The position numbers and the translations under genes are program-made. Shown here piece after piece: positions 23,632 to 36,019 of a DNA stretch of 64,000 bases. Origin of the DNA: Formicarius rufipectus (taxonomy: Eukaryota; Chordata; Aves; Passeriformes; Formicariidae); NCBI GenBank assembly GCA_013399695.1, contig VXAU01002296.1:120159-184158 (forward strand), given 5' to 3'. Every line of letters begins with the position of its first letter. Positions within the stretch are counted from its first letter, which is position 1. The notes beneath the pieces are model-generated. The model was not told the origin of the DNA. It did no database searches and saw nothing but the letters and a program-made list of their open reading frames with translations.

Positions 23632-24591
23632 TGTTAGAACCTGCTAGCTTCTAACAACCTTCCCCTGTCCTGTGGAGCCAATGACAGCCAGGNNNNNNNN
23701 NNNNNNNNNNNNNNNNNNNNNNNNNNNNNNNNNNNNNNNNNNNNNNNNNNNNNNNNNNNNNNNNNNNNNNNNNNNNNNNNNNNNNNNNNNNNNNNNNNNN
23801 NNNNNNNNNNNNNNNNNNNNNNNNNNNNNNNNNNNNNNNNNNNNNNNNNNNNNNNNNNNNNNNNNNNNNNNNNNNNNNNNNNNNNNNNNNNNNNNNNNNN
23901 NNNNNNNNNNNNNNNNNNNNNNNNNNNNNNNNNNNNNNNNNAAGGAGACCCACGATGGAGCTGGTGCTTTTCCCCCGGTAGAAGTGTTGCCCGGAGGGTG
24001 CACCCATATTGGAGAAGTCTGTTGAGGACTGTCTTCCATGGGAGGGGGGAAGGACTCAGAGCTGTGGCCCTGCTGTAGCCTGTGGTGAAGACTGTGGTGG
24101 AGCAGGTTGTCCCCCTGCAGCCCACGGAGGACCATCGGGGTGCAGAGACCCAACTGGACCCCATGGAGTGACCCACAGGACAAGAGCAATGGCAGAAACA
24201 ACAACCACCTCCAAAACCCCCATTCTCTTCTCCCTCAAACTGCTGGAAAGAGGGAAGAGTGGGAAGAGAAAGGGGTTTTTATGACTGATTTATTTCTTTT
24301 TAGTTTTCTTACTTTTAGATTTAGTTGTTATCCTGTTAGTAATAAATTTAAGTATTTTAGCCACTCTGAGTTTGTTTTGCCATTATCTCTCAGCTATGTT
24401 TTGCCTTTTCTCCTTTTCCTTTCTCTCTGGGAAAGGGGGGGCCTGGAGGTTTGGATGGACACAAGGTAAAAACTGCCACAGTTGTGGAGGTTTTTGGGAA
24501 GAGGGCCCCCTTCCTAGTCCAAACAGACATAGTTTTCTTTTAAACTGACACACAGGCTTACTTGTTTTAAACTGAAAAAAAAATTCTAACA
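23632..24591 (+). mobile_element. Endogenous retrovirus LTR (ERVL-like), probably solo or fragment
   Basis: The part after the gap has the wording of passerine ERVL-type LTRs: degenerate GGACTGT / GGAGCAGGT / CCCACGGAGGACC segments, then CTTCTCCCTCAAACTGCTGG, a T-rich stretch, AATAAA at 24341-24346 and CTGAGTTTGTTTTGCC. The proposed ends are TGTTAGAA (23632-23639) and TTCTAACA (24584-24591), exact inverted repeats of the TG...CA type. No matching target-site duplication is visible, and the 249-base gap hides part of U3, so the 5' boundary is provisional. No coding region is attached that could be recognised, so it is described as a non-coding remnant. Family assignment is from general resemblance only. 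Confidence 0.6.
23693..23941. other. Assembly gap (249 N)
   Basis: A run of undetermined bases inside the LTR-like element. Gaps commonly fall in interspersed repeats. ORFs reported through it are meaningless. Confidence 1.
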
Positions 24592-24819
24592 ACACCACAA
24601 AAAATATGCAATTTTTTGCAAGTTTAGCAGATTGACACAGCTTATTGTGTGATCAGATGAGTGTCAGAGTGACACAAAGGAGGAAAAGATCAAGCAGCTG
24701 GGAGCAGATGCAGGAGAAGAAGGAACAGGGTAGGCGGGAAAGGGGCTGACACCTCCTGCTTTTACTGGAAGCAAGCTCTTAGTCTACTTTAGTTGTAATG
24801 TGAAACCATGCCCTGGGTG

Positions 24820-24827
24820 TATAAATA
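24820..24827 (+). promoter_or_regulatory. TATA-box-like element TATAAATA
   Basis: A consensus TATA box flanked by GC-containing sequence (GGGTG before, CCCTGAC after), 229 bases downstream of the LTR end and 416 bases upstream of the candidate exon at 25243. It could be a promoter for that exon. One such octamer by itself is weak evidence. Confidence 0.25.
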
Positions 24828-25242
24828 CCCTGACTAAGTGCACTGCTTACGTGAGGAAGGTGCTCAAGGCACTTCTTGTAAAGAACAAACAATTTGCTTC
24901 TCATAAAACCAGTCAGGCATCACTGCACCAAATTCTGCTTATAGGTGATTTCTAAAGCCATGTTTTTAAAGTCATAGTCAGCACAGTGAGAACTGAAAAG
25001 AACTATCAGAGGGAGAAGATCATTGTCATTTTCTGCACATCTAGGCAGGAATCATAGTCCTGTGTCTGAAAAACACCATTCAAGAAAAAAATATATGTAT
25101 TTGGGAATAATTTTTTGCTGATAGATATTCTGTGAGAGACCCTTGTTATACATTCTATTAGAGTTCAATAAAAATCAGCAAAATCTGACACTATGCCTAA
25201 GGATGTCAGATCACAATGATTCTTTCTATTATTCCTTTTCAG

Positions 25243-25373
25243 GTCAGTAGACGAAGTAAAGATTGGAGCCTGCAAACAGTGAAGTCAACATGAGGTCTGT
25301 CCCTGACAGGTTTGCAGAATCAGCCCATATGTCTCACAGGATGGGAAACAGTAACATGGTTCCAATGCCACAG
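25243..25373 (+). CDS. Candidate first coding exon, unknown product
   Basis: An excellent acceptor (TTCTATTATTCCTTTTCAG) and donor (CCACAG|GTGAGA) bound 131 bases. An ATG at 25290 opens a frame of exactly 28 codons to the donor (phase 0). The peptide is Met-, Ser- and His-rich, for example SAHMSHRMGNSNMVPMPQ, unlike typical translated intron. It would be an exon with 47 bases of 5' UTR. Candidate downstream phase-0 partners are 30780-30857 and 37004-37129. The product is not recognised and there is no homology support. Confidence 0.33.
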
Positions 25374-26775
25374 GTGAGAAGTCTGAACTGTAAATCTGGC
25401 AGCATTTGATACAACTCACAGCATCTCTGTAGTTGGTGGTGTTAAATATATTTCCTTTCATAACACATTTGAAAACTTCATTTTCTTTCAGAAGCAAAAG
25501 AAGGAGTACAGCAGGAGGAGGGAAGAGTCAAGTTATATGACTGTAGTATGCTTGTTAAAAATGAAGCATTTTTTATGTTTTCATATAGGTCTATGATCAA
25601 GAAAAGGAAATTATTATACCAATGAGTTCCACTTACACAAAATATATATTTAAAACTGCACACATAATAAATATTTCTTAATGTAAAACAGCATAACATT
25701 TGTTAGGTCCATACCTAACTTGATAAACCTTGAACTGAACACTAAGAGCCTATGCTGATTGAAAATCTGGATATGTGTAATAATAAAATAATCTTTTGAT
25801 TTGTCCTTTTCTTTTGTAATGTACGAGTGTTGAAAGTTAGATTCTCAAGACAACACAGCACTGTGTGTTTCACTGTTAAGCCTGTATGCACCCGGCATGG
25901 TACTGATCAATTAGGCTCCAAGTTAGTGTAGCACATGGGAGAGGTAAGCTGGGAAAAGTGAAATAACGCACTGCCAATAAGCAGGGTAGGAGCTGTGTAA
26001 ACTGCCCAGCAATAAATGCTGTTTCTAGTCAATATTCATTGACCCACAGAAAACGGCAGTAACTTGGTAATACAGTGTCAGGGAACTCAGCTGATATCTA
26101 TGTGCTCATTAACAGCTATTTTATATGGCTACTTTTAACACTGAGAGGCACTGGAAGTCTCCATTCCAGGATACCCAACAGCCTGGGAACCCTGAGAAGC
26201 AGAAGTCCAGCCTGTAGTCCATCCTCGATGGAATAAAGAAAGAACTTTTGTCACTGACCTTCAAGCAAAAGACCTCCTGTCTTGCATTATTTACTTTGAA
26301 AACATTGCATGGATTAATTTTTTATATGTATGTTAGTCTGGTTTTCAGTATTGAAGATCACTCACAACTGGTCAGTGTGACCTGGAGGAACTCAAATGTA
26401 GCGTTTTGTAAACTCGCTTTTCATTACTGTATTTACAATGACCCAAGAACAGCCCAGCTATTTCCCTGTCTTCTTTACTGCTTTGCTGCTAATACCCTCC
26501 TTCTATACCTTATATAACAACTTCTACATGACACAATGCCTAATATATTACCTCCTCATAGATGAGATCCATTACATTTCCTTTGTTTATAAAATCTATT
26601 TTCTCACAAAAGTAAGATACCAGCCATTGCTACAGTGATGACCCTGGGAAGTCTATATTGCATCATATTACATTTTATGTTTACTTACAAGTCTTTAGTT
26701 AGTAATATCTGTCCATTTATTCTAGTACTCTTGTGTAATCTTATGATTAGGCCACAGTGTCTCCAGGTATTTAAT
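25374..26775. other. Non-coding AT-rich interval
   Basis: Nothing recognisable. ORFs at 26248-26517 and 26438-26638 have no supporting splice sites. Confidence 0.45.
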
Positions 26776-26832
26776 TTGGTTGTTTGGGGGGAAGGGGTTT
26801 GTGGTTTTTGTTTGCTTGTTTGTTTTGGTTTT
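26776..26832 (+). repeat. G/T-rich tract adjoining a CR1 3' end
   Basis: TTGTTTGG, a G-run and TTTG units. Read on the minus strand it is an A/C tract lying directly after the 3' end of the neighbouring CR1. Confidence 0.75.
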
Positions 26833-26836
26833 CCTG

Positions 26837-26988
26837 AAATCATAGATCAAATCATAGAGTGCTTTGAGTTGTAATGGACCATAATGTTCATCTAGTCCCC
26901 TGCCATGGGCAGCAATGTCACCCACTCTACCAGGAGCTCAGGGTCCCATCCATCCTGGCCTTAAACACTTCCTGGGGTGGTGCATCCT
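26837..26988 (-). mobile_element. CR1 LINE 3' fragment
   Basis: On the plus strand the sequence starts with AATCATAGATCAAATCATAG, continues with the ...TTGAGTTGTAATGGACC... block and CCCCTGCCATGGGCAGCAA, and ends in CTGGCCTTAAACACTTCCTG. This is the reverse complement of the avian CR1 3' UTR, including the octamer-type tail. About 150 bases remain; the rest is truncated. Confidence 0.92.
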
Positions 26989-29900
26989 ATCTATACTGTA
27001 TGTGTTGCTTTCCCAGCAGGCAGTACCCATGTAAGTTTATGTAGAATTTATCAGCTCTACAGAATTAGAAGATAAAATTATTGGATTTCTTCATCCTCAC
27101 AGTGTTAATTATTTGCATAAATACTGTCATCATGTTTTGGACAATCTCCAGAACCTCATCCTCATTACTAGTTTTCACTTTACCCTCCCTTGCTTCACTA
27201 TTGTCATTATTGAAATGTGCTGGCTGGCACAGTAGAACATAACTAAGCACTGCCTCTATCAGCCGGGCTTTTTTCTCCATTCAGTCTGGGAATTCCAGAG
27301 TGTCCCATAGTGACATTGGACTTCTTATGGGAATTCTGATAGAATTTTCCTCTAATAATAGTCTTAATATTCTTATTCTCTACCCATATTCAAACCTCAA
27401 CCATGGATATTTATCGCAGATTATGATTCCTAATGCTAAACAGAAGGATTTTTTCATCTTACCCTTTTCCTCACTTTTGTTTAAAAATATTTAGACTTGG
27501 TAAAATTCTGTATTATACTTTATCTTTGTTCCTTTACCAACTTTTACATAGTAAGTTTAAACAAAAATAACAAAAATTAGCATTACATGAAGAAATAAAA
27601 ATCAAACTATCACAGGTAGAAACTAGCATTACACAACACATTTACTACACCTTAACTGAAGTAGTTGCATAAATGGTATGTCAGTTTTTCTCTGATGCTT
27701 CGATGAGTTTGTCAGTTGAAGCCAAGAAGATCTGTGAGTATTCTACTCTTAAAATCTCCTTGTTTCTTTGCTGCTAAATCATTGTTCTGTTAATGCCCAA
27801 CCTTGAGCCAAAATCCAGTCAGTGCCACCATGATCTCAATTGGATCACAAATTAACTGTAAATTGGGTTCTTTCTAGAAATACTTTTGCATGGCCTTCTC
27901 TTTGTTTCTGAAGTGCAAAAACAATTGTTCCATCTCATCTCACAAAGTGAACAGAAGTGGAGAAGCCTGGTAGGACTGTTCAGCTTTGGAATGTATTCAT
28001 TGTTTCTCTGGGGAAAATCAGCAACAAATGTAGACTGGTCTTTCTCAACCATTCATTCAGTATTAAAACCATGCTCCTATCCAAGCTTAAATGTCAGAGA
28101 TGGAAACTAACGAACACTGGAATAAATTTCAAAAACACACACTTCATTTTATGCTCTCCTACAGCACCATTTGGAATTAGAAACAGACTTTAAACCATTA
28201 ACCTATTTCATTTTGTAAAGATCGTTCTATAACACATAGAAAACATTAAGGAAATAGTTCTTAAATTTTTAAAAGTAATTTCCAACCTAATATGAAAGTT
28301 ATTACTTGAAGCTTAATATTATCATATGCACCTGTAAAGGTTGGTCAATTACAAGTTACCCATAAACCCTTTTTTGTTATTTTAACATCATAAATAGTAA
28401 TCTGGCATTAAATATTTGTGCTCTGGGCCAGTAACCTTTTTCAGTCTCACAGGACTTTTTTTAATTAAACTATATCTTTGTCCCATGTCTATAATCCTCT
28501 CTTTGACATTTTATATACAAGACACCTTGCTGCAAAAAGGTCAAGCAGTACAGTTATAAATGGAAAAGAGATTAAAAGTATTCTCAAGCCACAGTGATCT
28601 AAAAGAGAGTTAAATATGGAGTGTTCTTCACAAGCTTCCTTAGATGAGTTACGAGGAAACCCTGTTGGCAGATTTTTATTATAAGAGCACCAAAGCAAAT
28701 GAAAACTATTTGACAAAAATGAATAATGCACAATTTTAATTTGCATATTGGAATAATTATCTCTAAAAAAACACTGTAGGATTTTGTCTCCATAAAACTT
28801 TTATGTAGAGCATTGCCAAATGCAGCTTATGTGTTTATGTAATTTTTCTTTGTAATATAGTTTTATTGTATGAATAACCCGAAAACAACTATGATAATAT
28901 CTTGCTGCAGTTAATCACTTCTTTTTTTTTTGTTGTTGTTGCTGTAAAAAAAAAAAAAAAAAAACAACCCCAAAATGTGACAGAAACAATATGTTCCTTG
29001 CTGGAAAGTCTATGTGAAATTCAAGAATGGGGAATGGCAAGAGATATTGCAGCAGTCAGTGTACATCAGAAAAGTGTAGTTATAAAGTAATGTAAGTAAA
29101 CACAACCACAGTACAGGTGAGTGCCTTCTTTGTTTTCATCAGAACATTAAGCAGAAATTGAAAGAACATTTTTCCCTGATATTCTCCATCTGGCATGAAT
29201 GTGTGTGGCTCACTCTATGCCACACTGGAATAGCTTTAATGGTGTACATGGGTATAACCAAACAATACATTACTTGTAATGTCTTAAGTTACCTAGCAAA
29301 GCATGGTACACAATTGCTGAAATGCTGTTGTGTATCTTTCAGAGTCTACTTTGTTACTCCCAAGAGGCCAAACCCTGATCAAGAAACCCTTTACTGCTAA
29401 TTTCTTTCTACCAATTTTGTGTAGTCCAGTGAAATTAGAATATTTCTTCTAACTATGTCATCAGAGTGCCTGTTGTTTAGATGCCAATGCTGGAAACATT
29501 GCTTGTTTGCAGTGACCCTAAGTTCTTCATTTGACTCTTGGATAGCGTGTTAATATGTGTGTTTTCAAATGGTCCACTGACTGACATTAAGGAAAAGAGG
29601 GTTTTTACACCATCCAGTTAAAACTGTCTGAGGCATCTAACTGAGGTGTGATGCAAAGAATCTAAGTTTAGGGGCTGAGTTTCTGGAAGTCTCTCTTCCC
29701 AGATAGCTAATCAATGTGCCTAAAATATTGGAGTTGATGGAGATGCCCAGCAGACCCCAGTGCAGCCATAGCAGTTGTGGGGACACCAAAATAAGGGTCA
29801 GTATACTTTCATTACAGACCTAAATTTACATCATAGTACTACTATTCAAAATCTTAGGTATAATATGAGCTTCAATCCTGTTGTGTTGTATCTTTCTTCA

Positions 29901-30345
29901 TTCCTTTCTGCCACTTTAATTTTGTAAGCCCTAAATGAAAGGTTACTTACTGTTTCCAATTTCTTTCATCTGTCAGGAGATCGCATAAAGTAACCAAACT
30001 GTTGATATCCAACAAATCCAGCTTCTGTCCAAAGAAACTAGATACCCTGTTTGTAGAACATCATATCTGACAGGGCTAGATTAGCAGCTCCAAGCCTGTA
30101 GACTCAGTCTTGTTAGATCTGTGTAACTAATGAAATATACATGCGAAAGTGAATCCATAGCAATTTATAAGGTAAAAGCTTGCCAGTAGTGCAAATTGTA
30201 ACAAACATGAAGCTAAACTATACATCAGTGTGAAGGTGCAGTAGGGTAAACCCGACACCCTCCTCACATGCACACAGACTCATTATGCGTATAAAGTCCT
30301 ATCTACCTACTTACTTGCCTACAGGGTTTGCTGTTTTCTTTTCAG
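26989..30345. other. Non-coding AT-rich interval
   Basis: No gene or interspersed repeat is recognised. It includes a poly-T/poly-A pair near 28.9 kb and an isolated donor-like site (ACAG|GTGAGTG) near 29115 with no acceptable acceptor. Confidence 0.45.
28922..28964. repeat. T-run, TTG repeat and A-run
   Basis: Ten T, then TTG units, then about 19 A, giving an arrangement that could fold back on itself, followed by ACAACCCC of the recurrent A/C type. Confidence 0.85.
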
Positions 30346-30539
30346 CTGTTCAAAATAAAAGCAAGCTTGTGACAGTCACATACCTCCAAGGCAGCTCTTG
30401 CAAGATGAGGGAGCTCCGTTACAAAGGGCACACTGCAGAGCTTGGTCTTTGGGCTTGGCACACTGTGAGACTCCCCATCTTATCTATCACTTACATGCAC
30501 TGGCACGCCTATGACTCAGGATTTCATCAGCTTTCATAA
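30346..30539 (+). other. Open stretch after strong acceptor, possible last exon
   Basis: A very good acceptor (TTTGCTGTTTTCTTTTCAG) is followed by a frame (two leading bases) open to TAA at 30537-30539, about 64 codons including KLVTVTYLQGSSCKMREL. A GTGAGA site inside could also be a donor. There is no nearby AATAAA, and the product is unrecognised. A chance origin is likely. Confidence 0.15.
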
Positions 30540-30779
30540 TTAGAAATCTGTAGGAGGAAAACAAATACATTTTTTATTTGTTTGTTACTACTCAAAGTAT
30601 GCTTCCACTGGAAAAGATAACTCTAGAATGTGTTTTAGGCATATTGTGGCATTGCGAGGGTCCAGAATTGTTTTAAAACCTACAGGTTCATCCACCTGAG
30701 ACTAGAGTTTTATATGACACTTTAGTCAGTCTAAAAGCAAGCTGCTATGAATAGTGTCTTGTTTTTACCATTCTTCCAG

Positions 30780-30857
30780 TTTCTCCATTTGTGCTGGCTT
30801 TGGCACTTACCCACTCGGGACAGTGTCATTTTTGCCAGCCCCACATGGATGTTTCAG
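30780..30857 (+). CDS. Candidate internal exon, 78 bases, phase 0
   Basis: The acceptor TTTTTACCATTCTTCCAG and the strong donor TTTCAG|GTAAGC bound 78 bases that read as 26 open codons in phase 0 at both ends. The peptide is Trp- and His-rich (HLCWLWHLPTRDSVIF). Its phase matches the ATG exon ending at 25373 and the candidate ending exon at 37004, but AT-rich introns generate such sets by chance. No family is recognised. Confidence 0.24.
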
Positions 30858-31282
30858 GTAAGCCTAGGAGTATCTCAAATAATACTTTTTTGCACATTAT
30901 TTTTATCCCATGATCTGTTATTGGGATTTAGGTACTCAGGTCATGTGCCAACAGCTACATGTAGATGTCTACATACAGGTGTCTTAATCTCAAATTGAAT
31001 CCCATCCTGAAAGCTCAATTTATTTCTTAAACATAAGTGTCTAGTGCCATCCAGAGTATCACAGATACCTACCTGGAGGTGCCAGATATAACACAGAATA
31101 TATGAAAGGCATCTGTGCCCTCTTATTATGATCCTGACACTCGAAGAATCTCTAAGATGGCGCTCAATCTTATGTTAAGTCAAGTGAATTAAGTCCTGAG
31201 CTGTCCAGAGTCACAATTAGGCTTTCTGAAAGGAACCATCTTGAAGTTTAGCAGCTTAAACACTTTTCACAAATTTTAGGAT

Positions 31283-31397
31283 TTTTTTTAGTTTGGTTGG
31301 TTGGGGTTTTTGGGAGGGTGTTGTTTTGGTTTGTGTTTTGGTTTTCGTTTGGTGTTGTTTGGTATTTTTGTCTGGACCCCTTTTCTTCAAGGGGTCC
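31283..31397 (+). repeat. G/T-rich tract followed by 9-bp stem hairpin
   Basis: About 90 bases are mostly G and T. Immediately afterwards GGACCCCTT (31374-31382) and AAGGGGTCC (31389-31397) form a perfect inverted repeat around TTCTTC. Confidence 0.8.
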
Positions 31398-31650
31398 ATC
31401 TCTCTGCTAGCTCCATGCCCACAAATGGATGAATATCCACACTTTTCCCACCTGCTGCAAATTCATGCAGCCTCAGCCTACAGTTCCTCATACTTCTTTA
31501 TAAATGTATGCTGCCCATGGCATATCTGCCTATTGGTGGTCTGCATCCAGAAAGCTGGAAGGAAAATGTCCTCACACCTCCAAAAAGTCTGTCACTAACC
31601 TGTCTTGCTTATGGTCCCTTAAAGAAACTGCTCTGTTCTCACATGGGTTG

Positions 31651-31730
31651 AAAACAAAACAAAACAAAAAACAAATAAAATAAAAAAGATATTGAGAAAA
31701 TGTGATGGAAAAGGAAAGGAAAAGGAAAGA
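31651..31730 (+). repeat. AAAAC and GGAAA simple repeats
   Basis: AAAAC units to about 31688, a short spacer, then GGAAAA/GGAAA units at 31707-31730. Confidence 0.85.
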
Positions 31731-32937
31731 CATGAAAACAAAGAGTGTATTAGTTTCTTAATCAGTGGTGCGTCTCATTTGAAATTGAGGCACGTATGAA
31801 ACCGCATATATGTTTTTCCCACCATGGAATCCAAACTATTTTGCGTATGTGATAGAAATTACTTCCTTATAATAATTTACTTTCCCATTCACATCAATAT
31901 TCATACCCTAGTGTACGTCTCAAAAAAGATTTTTCCATTGCATTTGTCCACAGAACAAACAAATCTTTATGCATGTTCTTCAATTAACTTTACTGGAGCA
32001 GACTTCATTAACATGTGAATGAAAAAATCACTCTGGTCTGGTCTACAATGCCCTAGAAAGTTTCACTTGTTGATGTGATTGCAATATGAAGAAATCACAC
32101 CTTTAATAAGCACAGTTACACTGAAAAAAAGCCTTAGCATGTTGTGGTTGCATTAAGAACTACTTTGCATTAAATCTACTATTGCCTCCCCTCCTAGAAA
32201 GTAGGAGCATCTTCTTAGTTATACAACAACACTTTAAAGCATATTTATTTATACTTTGATAGTTTAGTAAAAGTAAGAATAGTTCATAAATGTAACAAAG
32301 CCACAATTCTTTCTAAAGGTTAACAAAAGTTATAAAAGTTTACTTTAACCCACCATTGAAGCTGTTATGATGTCAAAAGTTATGCTGTTCTACCCCCACT
32401 GCTGCTGATAATCAGTGGGAACTTTAGCTACAGTTTTGCCAAACTCTATTCAGACATTAACTGCGATTAGAGTAGGCAAATTACCACCTGCTGAAATCTA
32501 TCCTTCTGATAATGAAAAAAAGAATCATGCAACGTGTTGGATTTAGCTGCAAATCACTTTTTAGCATCAATCTGGTGTTTTCACAGATGACCACAGATTA
32601 TGACAGAGCTTGGGATGCAAAATTATTTTTGAAATATTTTCCATCTAGTAATTCACTGTGCATAGCTTCACATGTTATCCCCAATGATTTAATGTGTCAT
32701 ATCATAAGCCTGACTCCATTATTCACCATGATTTTCACATTCTTTCTTCCTGCAATATTATCCAAAAATATAATATAATTAGCAAAATAAATATCCTCCC
32801 TGAAAGAGTTATTTCTTTCATGAAGGAAGTCCAGAGTCAAAGAGTCTTTAGGTAGCTGCAATAACACAGTAAAGCAGGAGAACATCCTAGATGTTTATCT
32901 TGAAGATGTTTGCTGGCACTTTTCCCTTCTCTTTTAG
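31731..32937. other. Non-coding AT-rich interval
   Basis: No repeat or supported exon seen. Short ORFs at 31824 and 32512 look like chance. Confidence 0.45.
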
Positions 32938-33164
32938 GACAGCCCTATCTGCACAGATATTTTTCAGAAAGGTGGCCTATGACCTCCTTCAGTGGTTTTG
33001 TTCCTGCAGGTTGCAGTTTATTCTTAAAAGCTGAGCCCACAGATCTGTGGCAACTGTGCTGCCCTCTTGTGCAGTACATCCCACTGATTGTGCTGAGTAT
33101 TTTTCTTGTGTTCTCCAGACCTATGTGCACTCCACAGCTCAAGGGTGCTTCTGGGAAGTGCTAG
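32938..33164 (+). other. Open stretch after strong acceptor, unknown
   Basis: The acceptor CTTTTCCCTTCTCTTTTAG precedes a frame open to a TAG ending at 33164, about 75 codons, with a hydrophobic run (QYIPLIVLSIFLVF). A second strong acceptor (TTCTTGTGTTCTCCAG) lies inside near 33119 and opens a different frame. Both cannot easily be true, and no product is recognised. Kept only as a marker of possible exon content. Confidence 0.14.
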
Positions 33165-36019
33165 GCTCTCCCAAAAATTTGCTGCAGGTGTTGTCAGTGG
33201 TCCAGGTTTTTTTAAGTGATACAAGTCTCTTCGCAAAATAAGAATTTGCCTGGAAAAACTGACCATCCTTCTTGCAGACCACTTGTGAATTTAAAGAATG
33301 TTAAATCTTGAGTCACTCAGGCAAGCTGGCTGATGGCTACTCACAGACCTCATCCCATCCGCTAACCCATTTCTGTCGTTAGTATTTGCCAACAGGCTTT
33401 ACCAAGGGACATTGTCAGAAGATTTTGGAAGGCAAAGTAAATGATACTTCTATTCCTCATCAAACTTCTGTTGTTTCCTTCCTGAATTTCTGTGACATTG
33501 GAAAAATAAAAATTACACCCAGAGAAGCTGTAAAGATCAGTTTAAAAATGTACCATATATTTATAGTGATAATACATAGGCAGCTTTTTAAGGTTCTTTA
33601 ATGGCTGGTTATGAAAATGGTTTTGGACTATATCAGTAGTTATAAAGCACTGTTCCCCTTTCTATAATTCCCAAGGTCATCCTTTGTTCTTTCTTTCGAT
33701 AAAAATCAATCCTCAGGAATGGCTCTTGCTATTAGAGGTACATTGCATATTTCAGTTAGTAGTTCAGCTGCTTTTTGTTTTTCCCTTTTAAAACTCTCAA
33801 ATGAGTATTATGCCGCCCCAGGGATTTTCTACCATTAACTTTATCTAGTTGCTAAAATGCCTCATATGCAGAGGCCACTCTCTCTGACAATGCCTCATCT
33901 GTAAAAATTAACCTTGAGTTAGAAATGTCTGCCACATCCTCATTAGTGAATACTGATTACAAAGAATTCACATAATTTCTCCTCAATCTTTTCATCCTTT
34001 TTAATTACAACTTTAGTGGTCCAGTTGACCTAGGCACTTATTTAGTGTGTTCTTCCTGATACAGTTAGAGAGTATCTTACTGTTGGTTTTAATGTGTTTT
34101 GACTATTAGCCTTTTTAAAAAACCTTGTCATTGAAAATTAAAATTCACTCCATGAAAAAGATCCTTTTTCTTCTCCTTATGAGAAGTCTAACAGCTTATA
34201 AGAAGATTGATATCTGTTTTTCCTTTTGCATAAGTCTGCAACCTAGCAGATACTAAGGGACACTGCCCACCAGGACATTCACATTGTTCAGGTCACTACT
34301 AGCAAGAATTTTGAAGACTGAAAACACACACAACACTTGGAGGAAAAGGATCCTTTCTGTCCACAACATCCAGCATGATGCATCAGCATTAGGAAACATG
34401 CTGGATCCCAGCCGGATCCAGATATCCTGCAGAGCATTCTGTGAAAGTTGGCTTTGACCAAGTGTATACATCACATCTCTGTTTGGTTAACCTTCCTGTT
34501 TTCCCTTTCCTGATTAAATTTTTTGTACAACTTAAGAGTCAATTATTTTCTCTTGATTTTGTATATTATGATCAAAGAGACAAATCTTTACTGCATTAGA
34601 TCATTGTATATTCCCTGATAACTTTTAAAACCTTTACCAAAAATGCTAGTCTGAGTGGCCCCTGTAAAGACTGATTAACATCTTCTAGTTTGATTGGTTT
34701 TTAGAGAGAAATTCTGCATTGTTAACAGAGGTACGTTGTAACACAAGAAGAAAAATATCTTTCTTCCACACAACTATCACAGGATACCATGAATAAAGTA
34801 GTCTTCCTTTTTTTAATTTTTTAATTTTTTTAATTTTTTCTGCTTGAAATTGTATCTTAGCATTTCTTAGAAACACACTTTCACAAGCCATTCCCACTTG
34901 TCACAATTCCACATCATTCAAAAAGGTTTCATAATAGGCTTAACTGAGCAATATAATTATATAGTTTCAGGTATTCCAGTATTTTTTCTTTTAGAAATTA
35001 GAATGTTGAGACATTCACCTTTGCTCATATTTCCAGAACTACTTGTCATGTCTGTAAACACAACCGTATAACATACATGCATAAATAGAATGCCTACACT
35101 ACCCATTCAAGAAAATGTCATCCCTACATATTCTGCAAGGACAGTTTTTATTTAAAAATAGTTGCCCTTCAGCTCTTGATGTGGGATTTTTCTTCATGCA
35201 ACACACATAACTTTCCTATCTTAATTTTTGAATTATGTATCAAGATTGTTGTCAGTTTTAAGAAGAAATTTTTGAGATGCTCAAGACCAATGCTTTTCAT
35301 TTTAATCTTATTCAGGTAATTTGGTCTCTGTGTCACAATAGGAGGCATCTCTGTGTTTGGGATTTGAGTGTTCATGTTCTCTTATGTCTGAGGACAGCTT
35401 AATGAAATAATGTATGGTCTATTTAAGAATAATATCTTATTCATAGCTACTGACATGCCAAGAAACTAGGAGTTAGACTGAAGCCACAGAGACTTGCTAA
35501 GCATCTTGACCTTAGCTCATAACTGTGTGGCCACACTTTCCACTCCTGAGAGCACAGTAGCACACTATGAGAAATGTTCTCATAATTTAGAATAGTCTTC
35601 TATAACAGGGGTAAATGCTTTATGCTTCTCATGAAGGTGTGAAGAGTATCAGATTTAGGTTTTCCACAGCCTCTGTCAGTGCTCCATCAACCAGAATCTT
35701 GCTTAAAGCAAAGATCCATAAATTTAAACATAAGAGTCTGGCTCAGTTGCTCACAGGAAAGTGTATAGGACCCATCCTTCAGCAGGGAGCTAAAGACTGG
35801 TGCCTGAGCTGTCTTTCCATGTCTCCAGGTGCAAGAACAGGCATCAAGCATTTAAATGAACCTCAGTCTCATCCAAGGCCTTCATAGGTCTAGCTCTCTT
35901 CTTGACCAGCTTCTCACCAAGAGGAATATGTGAATTGTTTTCTTAGACAGCCTTTTAGACGATCAGTCAGTCCCAAATCTGTTGTTGGTTGGGGTCCAAT
36001 TCTGCCACCCCTTTGAGCA
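33165..36019. other. Non-coding AT-rich interval
   Basis: No gene is recognised. It includes a T-run/AA repeat at 34808-34839. Low-scoring ORFs only. Confidence 0.45.
34808..34839 (+). repeat. Imperfect T6-7 AA repeat
   Basis: Four T-runs of six or seven separated by AA. Confidence 0.85.

Noticed and set aside
23634..24204. Several long ORFs near 23.6-24.2 kb
   Set aside because: They run through 249 undetermined bases, so their length is artificial.
31374..31397. Hairpin resembling a bacterial terminator
   Set aside because: The DNA is avian; a GC stem next to a T/G tract has no terminator meaning here.
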